NCBI GenBank assembly: GCA_963666535.1
Contig: OY762913.1
Span: 3,259,944-3,323,943, forward strand
Direction of reading: 5' to 3'
DNA length: 64,000 nt
DNA from: G963666535 sp963666535
GTDB lineage: Bacteria; Bacillota; Clostridia; Oscillospirales; Oscillospiraceae
Below are positions 58,705-64,000 of the stretch, piece after piece (within the stretch, counting starts at the first letter, position 1; each line of letters begins with the position of its first letter). The notes under the pieces were generated by a model, which was given only the letters and a program-made list of their open reading frames with translations, ran no database searches and was not told where the DNA came from. The position numbers and the translations under genes are program-made.

Positions 58705-59643
58705 ATGGCCTATCAACTGCAGCAAATTAATAAAAGCATCCGAGACGACGTAACGGGCTTCCTCGCGGCCTGCGATGAAAGCTATCATCAGCGGGTCTGT
58801 CTGGCGGTCGACACCATCATCGGCAATCTCTCTAAAAGCCCCATCGTACTGCTCTCGGGACCTTCCGGCTCGGGCAAAACCACCACAGCCATGAAAATTG
58901 CGGAGGAGCTGCTGTGTCGGGGTGTTGGCTGCCATACCATTTCCATGGACAATTATTTTCTTACCATCAACCGGGCCACGGTGCCTCGCACGCCCGATGG
59001 GGATATTGATTACGAATCCCCGCTTTGCATGGATATGGAGTTGCTGGACCAACACTTCACCCGCCTCTCCGCGGGAGATGAAATCTTGGTGCCCAAATTT
59101 GAGTTTGCCCGCCAAATGCGAAACGACAGCCGGGGCACGCCCCTGAAGCTTGGGAAAAACGAAATTGCCATTTTTGAGGGCATTCACGCGCTGAATAACG
59201 ACATCGCGGGCCGCCACCCCGAGGCGACCAAGCTCTACATCTCCGCCCGTTCGGATGTGAACGAGGGCTCGGAACTGCGGTTCAAGGGCACCTGGATGCG
59301 GCTGACAAGAAGAGCTGTGCGGGATTACAATTTCCGCGGCACTGATATCGACGAAACTCTTTCCATGTGGGGCAATGTCCGCCGGGGGGAAAAGCTGTAT
59401 ATCTCTCCCTTTAAAAACCGGGCGGATATTGTTTTTGACACCTCGCTACCCTACGAGGTGTCGGTGATGAAAAACTATGCCATGCCCATTTTTAACAAGG
59501 TTCCGCCCGAAGATAATCAGCGCCACCGGGAGCTGTTGGAGCTAATGAACGCCTTTGAGTGCTTTGAGCCCATTGATCCAAACCTTGTCGCCAAAGATTC
59601 CCTGCTGCGGGAATTCATCGGCGGGGGCAGCTATCACTATTGA
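58705..59643 (+). CDS. Nucleoside (uridine) kinase family protein
   Basis: The start is ATG 58705 after AAGGAGG, eight bases away; the longer frame overlaps hemZ. The product has 312 residues. P-loop LSGPSGSGKTTTAMKIAEEL is at about 47-66. SMDNYFLTINRATVPRTPDGDIDYESP is the uridine-kinase-type substrate segment, and FEGIHALNND follows. The region RRAVRDYNFRGTDIDETLSMW is typical of the clostridial nucleoside kinase group related to udk. It phosphorylates a nucleoside at 5'. It follows hemZ by 34 bases. Confidence 0.88.
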   Translation: MAYQLQQINKSIRDDVTGFLAACDESYHQRVCLAVDTIIGNLSKSPIVLLSGPSGSGKTTTAMKIAEELLCRGVGCHTISMDNYFLTINRATVPRTPDGDIDYESPLCMDMELLDQHFTRLSAGDEILVPKFEFARQMRNDSRGTPLKLGKNEIAIFEGIHALNNDIAGRHPEATKLYISARSDVNEGSELRFKGTWMRLTRRAVRDYNFRGTDIDETLSMWGNVRRGEKLYISPFKNRADIVFDTSLPYEVSVMKNYAMPIFNKVPPEDNQRHRELLELMNAFECFEPIDPNLVAKDSLLREFIGGGSYHY

Positions 59644-59703
59644 TCGCTTTTGATTTGCTTATGTAGCTATTATTAAGCTTGAATATTAAAGGAGTGTCGT
59701 ATC

Positions 59704-60531
59704 ATGTCAGAAGAAAATTGCACCCATTCCTGCTCCTCCTGTGGGGAAAGCTGCACTTCCCGCACCACCCCCCAGGATATGCACGAGCCGTGCAACCCCA
59801 ACTCCCACATTAAAAAGGTCATCGCCGTCATGAGCGGCAAGGGAGGCGTGGGCAAAAGCACCGTCACGGCCAGCCTCGCCGCCGCCATGAAGGCCCGGGG
59901 GCACAGCGTCGGCGTGCTGGACGCCGACATCACCGGCCCCTCCATCCCCAAGGCCTTCGGCATCCACGAAAAGGCCGGAGGCAGCGACCTCGGGATCCTG
60001 CCCGCCGTCAGCCGGGGCGGCATTCAGATCATGTCACTGAACCTTCTCACCCCCAACGAGACTGATCCCGTGGTCTGGCGCGGCCCGGTTATCTCCGGGG
60101 TTGTGAAGCAGTTCTGGACCGATGTGGTGTGGGGCGATGTGGATTATCTGTTTGTGGATATGCCTCCCGGCACCGGCGACGTGCCGCTGACTGTGTTCCA
60201 GTCTCTCCCGGTGGATGGCATCGTGGTGGTCACCTCTCCCCAGGATCTTGTGTCCATGATCGTAACCAAGGCGGTCAAGATGGCACAGATGATGAACATC
60301 CCTATCCTTGGTATCGTGGAGAATTACAGCTACTTCCAGTGTCCCGATTGTGGCAAAAAGCATAAGATTTTCGGTGAGAGCCATCTGGACACCATTGCGG
60401 GAGAGCAGGACCTTGCCATTCTGGCAACGCTCCCCATTGACCCCGCCGTCGCTGCGGCCTGCGACAACGGCACCGTGGAATCCATGCCCACCAATTATCT
60501 GACGGAAGCTGCCGCCGTTCTGGACAACTGA
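59704..60531 (+). CDS. mrp: Mrp/NBP35-type iron-sulfur carrier ATPase (ApbC)
   Basis: The product has 275 residues. An N-terminal Cys cluster (CTHSCSSCGESC, within 1-20) is followed by the deviant Walker A MSGKGGVGKST at about 43-53, LDADITGPSIPKAFG, and DYLFVDMPPGTGDVPLT. A late CPDC pair (about 217-220) binds the bridging 4Fe-4S cluster between two monomers in the family. It transfers clusters to apoproteins. AAAGGAG precedes ATG 59704. A terminator follows directly. Confidence 0.95.
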   Translation: MSEENCTHSCSSCGESCTSRTTPQDMHEPCNPNSHIKKVIAVMSGKGGVGKSTVTASLAAAMKARGHSVGVLDADITGPSIPKAFGIHEKAGGSDLGILPAVSRGGIQIMSLNLLTPNETDPVVWRGPVISGVVKQFWTDVVWGDVDYLFVDMPPGTGDVPLTVFQSLPVDGIVVVTSPQDLVSMIVTKAVKMAQMMNIPILGIVENYSYFQCPDCGKKHKIFGESHLDTIAGEQDLAILATLPIDPAVAAACDNGTVESMPTNYLTEAAAVLDN

Positions 60532-60533
60532 CA

Positions 60534-60571
60534 AATCGCCCGGCACCTTCGCGTTCAGGTGCCGGGCGATT
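60534..60571. terminator. Bidirectional terminator between mrp and mnmE
   Basis: A perfect 15-bp stem (60534-60548 with 60557-60571) of sequence AATCGCCCGGCACCT is followed by CTTCTGTTCTT on the plus strand. It stands two bases after the mrp stop and 26 bases before the convergent mnmE stop. Confidence 0.9.
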
Positions 60572-60596
60572 CTTCTGTTCTTCTCCTGGGTTTGCT

Positions 60597-61970
60597 CTAT
60601 TTCCCCACGCAGAAGCGCTGGAAAATGCGGCCTGTGATATCCTCCCGCACCGTCTTGCCCGTCAGCTCACCCAGGGCGGAAAGCGCACCCTCCACGTCCA
60701 CCAACACAGCGTCCGGTGTCATACCGGCGCGCAAACTGTCCGCCGCGTGGCCGATGCTGACCAGTGCGCGGTGTGCCGCCTCTGCCTGGCGGGCATTGGT
60801 CAGCATCTCGCCATACGCCCCCCGCTCGTCCTTGGGAAACAATGCGGCAACCTCTTCGTCCAATAGCTCCAGTCCCGCACCGGTTAGGGCGCTGACCATG
60901 CACAAGTGCGGGAATGTAGCCTTCAGTTCCTCAATCTTCACAGCGGGCGGCTTATCCGCCTTGTTCACCACACACAGCGCCCGGGGTGCGCGCCGTTGCA
61001 CCAAATCCAGAATTGCGCGATCCTCCTCGGTCAGCGGGCGGGTTCCGTCCACCACGAAAAACACCAGCTGCGCAGCACACAGCGCCTCGCGGCTGCGCTG
61101 GGTACCCAACCGCTCAATTTCATCCTCGCTCTCCCGCAGCCCGGCGGTATCAATCAGCCGAAGCAGCGTACCGCCCAATTCCACCCGCTCCTCAATGGTG
61201 TCCCGCGTGGTTCCCGCAATGGGTGTCACAATGGCGCGGTCATACCCAAGCAGGGCGTTGAGCAGGGACGATTTCCCCACATTGGGAGAGCCTACAATGG
61301 CGCAGGGTACCCCGCCTGTAATCAGCTTTCCCCGGTCATAGGTGGCAAGCAGCGCAGTCAGCTCTCCCTCCGCCGCTTGCAGGCTGTCGGCCAGCGCCTT
61401 AGCCTCAAAGGGTTCAATGTCCTCATCCGGGTAATCCAGCACCGCGTGGAAGTGAGCCATCATATCCACCAGCGTATTATAAATGTATTCTACCCGCCGC
61501 CCCAGTGCGCCGGTGAGCTGGCCCGCCGCGTGGCGGGCTGCCTCTGCCGTACCGGCGTCGATTAAATCCACCACCGCTTCCGCCTGGGTCAGATCCATGC
61601 GTCCGTTTAAAAAGGCCCGCTTGGTAAACTCTCCAGCCAGAGCCTGACGAACCCCATGAGCAAACAGCGCTTCCATCCCCATGGCCAGCACCGTAGGAGA
61701 GCCGTGGCATTGCAGCTCGGCGGTATCCTCCCCCGTGTAGCTGCCCGGCCCCCGCGTAATGGTGGCCAGGACTTGATCAATGGGCGCTCCCTCTTTGTCG
61801 CACAGGATACCATACACCAGCTGACGGTCAGGCCGATCCCGGAGCGACGCACCCCGCCTAGGGGAAAACACCGCGTCCGCGGCTTCCACCGCCCTCGGCC
61901 CGGACAACCGTATCATCCCGATTGCACTGGCTCCTGCCCCTGTGGCAACGGCAGCAATGGTATCAGACAT
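60597..61970 (-). CDS. mnmE: tRNA modification GTPase MnmE (TrmE)
   Basis: The product has 457 residues. The N-terminal folate domain has DTIAAVATGAGASAIGMIRLSG and TRGPGSYTGEDTAELQCHG. A helical domain is interrupted by the G domain, which has GSPNVGKSSLLNAL, the DTAG motif in LLRLIDTAGLRE and NKAD. The C-terminus ends FCVGK, the conserved C(I/V/L)GK motif with the catalytic Cys. It works with MnmG (48.7 kb) on wobble uridine. GAGGAGG precedes ATG 61970. Confidence 0.96.
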   Translation of the reverse strand: MSDTIAAVATGAGASAIGMIRLSGPRAVEAADAVFSPRRGASLRDRPDRQLVYGILCDKEGAPIDQVLATITRGPGSYTGEDTAELQCHGSPTVLAMGMEALFAHGVRQALAGEFTKRAFLNGRMDLTQAEAVVDLIDAGTAEAARHAAGQLTGALGRRVEYIYNTLVDMMAHFHAVLDYPDEDIEPFEAKALADSLQAAEGELTALLATYDRGKLITGGVPCAIVGSPNVGKSSLLNALLGYDRAIVTPIAGTTRDTIEERVELGGTLLRLIDTAGLRESEDEIERLGTQRSREALCAAQLVFFVVDGTRPLTEEDRAILDLVQRRAPRALCVVNKADKPPAVKIEELKATFPHLCMVSALTGAGLELLDEEVAALFPKDERGAYGEMLTNARQAEAAHRALVSIGHAADSLRAGMTPDAVLVDVEGALSALGELTGKTVREDITGRIFQRFCVGK

Positions 61971-62335
61971 GGGATCCCTCCTCAGCGCATTTTTTTTATT
62001 TTACCATCCCGTCCTCAAAAAGGCAATGCCCGCGCACATCGACGATGCCGCGCTGCACCCTTTCCTGCATTTTTCTTTTTGTCTAATCTGTCCCAAAAAA
62101 ATGCCTTGACAAACGTTATGTTACCCTTTTTAGAATATTTTCAACTGGCGCCCCTGTTTCGACAATGTTGAAAACCCTGTTGACAATGTTGAAAACCCTT
62201 TTATTGTGGGCGCTTCTACTTTTCACGTTGCTGCTTGCCCCTGAATATTATTCTGTATATTGGGTGTCAATAAATTATTCCTGTCACCCACCTGTTTTTT
62301 ACATTTCCCGACCAGTGCAGGTTCCCCATCTCTTC
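61971..62335. other. Intergenic region with direct repeats and a plus-strand promoter-like sequence
   Basis: In 365 bases there is no convincing gene. TTGACA (about 62106) is followed 19 bases later by TAGAAT on the plus strand, yet the next plus-strand gene is 1.4 kb away. The 18-base direct repeat GACAATGTTGAAAACCCT occurs twice at about 62161-62200. A hairpin TGGGTG/CACCCA at about 62261-62291 may end the spoIID transcript. Confidence 0.45.
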
Positions 62336-63353
62336 TTAGCCGCCTTCTGCGTAGTTTTTTTCCACCGTTACCCCAGAGTAATACCAGGTGATGATCTCTT
62401 CCGCCTTCATTCCCTTTGCGGCCAAGGCATTCGCCCCATACTGACTCATGCCCACGCCGTGTCCATAGCCGGTCACGGAAAAGGTGACGTTTTCCCCTCC
62501 TGCGGACACGGAAAACGAGGTCGAGCGCAAAGAAAACAGCGTGCGCAGCGTCGTACCGCTTACGCTGACGCCCCCCAACCTCCATACTGCTCACGCCTCC
62601 CGCAGAGGTTGGCGTTACAGCGCCAAACCAGCCGCTTGGTTCTCCTGACAGATCAGCCGCAGGATAGGCCGCCAAAAAGGTCTTGCGAAATTCATCCGCG
62701 GTCAGCGTCACTTCCGTATGGTAATTGGGCACCTCGTCTCCCTCGGGGCTGACCACGCTGGTTAAATACGGCACTGCGTTGCCCCACACTTCCACTGCAT
62801 CCACAGTTCGTCCGGCTGAGGAGGAAAAGAACACCGCTTGAATCGGCTGCCCTTCATAAACAATAACCTGTCCGTCGGTTTCCGCCACGGCGGCGGTGAT
62901 TTTGTCGGCATACGCCGTTCCGTTTTCGCCCCAATTGGCGGCAGCAGCCTCTTGGGTGATATACGCCTGACAGCAGGCATAGTCGGTGCAGACATCCGCA
63001 TCCGGGTGATTTGCATGGACCGTGGCCATGCGAGACAGGGTATAGGTACGCGCCGCAATCGCCTGGGCCTTCAGTGCCTCCAGTTCAAAGGAGGCAGGCA
63101 TCTCTGCCGCCACCACCCGCCACAGATACTCCTCCATCGTTAAGGTGATTACCGTTCCGTCCTTCTGCTGCACTCTCACCGTGCGGGTGCTGTCCTCCTC
63201 ACCGGTCTGCGCCGCGGCCTGCTCCAGCGGCAAAGTCGCTTCGGGTGTCTCCTGGGGATCCGTTCCAATCAACGGATCTCTCGCCAGAAAAATCAGGGGC
63301 AGAAGAAAAAAGAGCAGCAACAGGGCAACCGCAACGGACGTATTTTTCCTCAT
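62336..63353 (-). pseudogene. spoIID: Stage II sporulation protein D (SpoIID), one-base frameshift
   Basis: The gene has a membrane-anchored N-terminus (helix at 8-24), then the SpoIID domain: ITLTMEEYLWRVVAAEMPASFELEALKAQAIAARTYTL with the catalytic Glu, and FFSSSAGRTVDAVEVWG. At the six-base G run (minus strand, 62576-62571) the frame changes. The remaining 80 residues, LRTLFSLRS, GYGHGVGMSQYGANALAAKG and ITWYYSGVTVEKN, are in another frame and end at 62336. Removing one G restores a protein of about 339 residues, the normal length. The enzyme is a lytic transglycosylase for forespore engulfment. Confidence 0.88.
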
Positions 63354-63432
63354 ACTTGGGTCTCCTTTGCATTGTTTTCTGTCTTGTCCTATTTTATTGC
63401 AATTTTCATCGTACGATTAGTCAAATTTCTGG

Positions 63433-63462
63433 TTGACCCCCCCATAGTTTTGGGGGTACAAT
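63433..63462 (+). promoter_or_regulatory. Promoter of the citrate synthase gene with an inverted repeat in the spacer
   Basis: TTGACC (63433-63438), 18 bases, TACAAT (63457-63462). ACCCCC next to the -35 and GGGGGT next to the -10 form a symmetrical pair inside the promoter, a possible operator. Confidence 0.6.
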
Positions 63463-63504
63463 AAGGTAATATTTCTTTAAAATGAATCCAAAGGGGGCAT
63501 TCCC

Positions 63505-64000
63505 ATGCAAAATCCTAGTTTCGTACAGGCTGAAAATGATGCAGCTTTTATCCACAGCCTATGCGGAGAATTTGAAAAACATAACCACATCGACCCGTCT
63601 TACTATACAAAAACCGATGTGAAAACGTGGACTACGCAACGCCGACGGCACCGGCGTTATGGCAGGCCTCACGCAAATTGCCAACGTACAGGGCTATTTT
63701 ATGCAGGACGGCGAGAAAACACCCATGGAGGGCAAACTCATCTACCGGGGCATCAATGTAGCCGAGTTGATTGATGGCTTTGTCAGCGCCAACCGCTTTG
63801 GATTTGAGGAGACTGCCTATCTACTCTTGCTGGGCGCCCTTCCCACAAAAAGTCAGCTGGTCGACTTCCAGCGGGTTCTGGCCAGCTATCGCACGCTGCC
63901 CGACCGTTTTACCGAGGATATGATTCTGGCCGCCCCCAGCCATGACGTGATGAACAAACTGGGGCGTTCCGTCCTCGCCCTGTACTCCTACGATTCCGAT
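63505..64000 (+). pseudogene. gltA: Citrate synthase, one-base frameshift and cut by the window end
   Basis: ATG 63505 follows AAAGGGGG. The first 40 codons end YYTKTDVK and then leave the family sequence. The neighbouring frame continues RGLRNADGTGVMAGLTQIANVQGYF, EGKLIYRGINVAELIDGF, FGFEETAYLLLLGALP and ends at the window edge. These are citrate synthase N-terminal motifs of the clostridial type. The shift lies in the AAAA run 63622-63625; with three A the two parts join in frame. The enzyme condenses oxaloacetate and acetyl-CoA. The remaining two thirds lie outside the window. Confidence 0.87.

Noticed and set aside
62165..62752. Plus-strand open frame starting with a leucine-rich stretch
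   Set aside because: The hydrophobic start is produced by the 18-base direct repeat; the rest is antisense to spoIID and has no ribosome site.
1..64000. tRNA, rRNA, tmRNA or insertion-sequence transposase genes
   Set aside because: No T-arm consensus, rRNA segment or DDE-type transposase motif was noticed on either strand; a systematic scan was not possible by eye.

Overview
The window looks like chromosomal DNA of an anaerobic, endospore-forming Firmicute of class Clostridia. An Oscillospiraceae-type gut bacterium is my best guess, by inference only. The grounds are: moderately GC-rich genes with strong GGAGG ribosome sites and consensus sigma-A promoters; spoIID; hemZ; a class B sortase with a large sorting-signal surface protein; a type IV pilus operon; c-di-GMP-I riboswitches; BTAD, DUF4860 and XpaC-type proteins; and bases of protein sequence that read like clostridial homologues. 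No rRNA, tRNA, CRISPR array or intact transposase was seen.

Layout. (1) 1-4.8 kb, plus strand: the 3' part of a type IV pilus operon (pilC end, four small pilin-like membrane proteins, pilT) running with a 4-base overlap into a class B sortase. (2) 4.8-14.1 kb, mostly minus strand: a BTAD/SARP-type regulator whose C-terminus resembles a degenerate GGDEF domain; a giant vWA/MucBP-like adhesin (1662 aa) with a VPQTG sorting motif and a c-di-GMP-I-type riboswitch in its leader; a small unknown protein; a DtxR-family repressor; and a membrane GGEEF diguanylate cyclase behind its own clear c-di-GMP-I riboswitch, terminator and promoter. I read this as a c-di-GMP-governed surface attachment module. 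(3) 14.1-19.1 kb: a complete livKHMGF branched-chain amino-acid ABC transporter. (4) 19.1-28.1 kb: the shikimate pathway from DAHP synthase to chorismate and prephenate (aroF, aroB, aroA, aroC, pheA, aroK, aroQ, aroE) plus a YmfI-like reductase, headed by a promoter, a 39-codon Phe-rich small ORF and a strong hairpin. (5) 28.1-34 kb: azlCD, a lipid kinase, an NlpC/P60 hydrolase, a NYN-OST protein and an FAD oxidoreductase, among three copies of a small hairpin-rich dispersed repeat and a 61-bp perfect palindrome. (6) 34-40 kb: a CssRS-HtrA-like envelope stress unit (response regulator, kinase, HtrA), a CDF metal exporter and an XpaC-like protein. (7) 40-48.4 kb, plus strand: VanW, a DUF975-like protein, DUF2461 and a nucleotidyltransferase; then MATE, a YfbR-like nucleotidase, an ACT-domain protein and a DUF711 protein. 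(8) 48.7-64 kb: mnmG and a metallophosphoesterase (minus); recJ, relA, dtd, an MBL hydrolase, hemZ, a nucleoside kinase and mrp (plus); mnmE and spoIID (minus); and the start of a citrate synthase (plus).

Three genes carry single-base frameshifts in homopolymer runs: the adhesin sorting signal, spoIID and citrate synthase. In each case one base added or removed restores a family-typical protein, so sequencing error or recent decay must be considered before any biology is built on them. Start codons were set by ribosome-site spacing and often differ from the longest open frame. All family assignments come from reading motifs; no database search or folding program was run.
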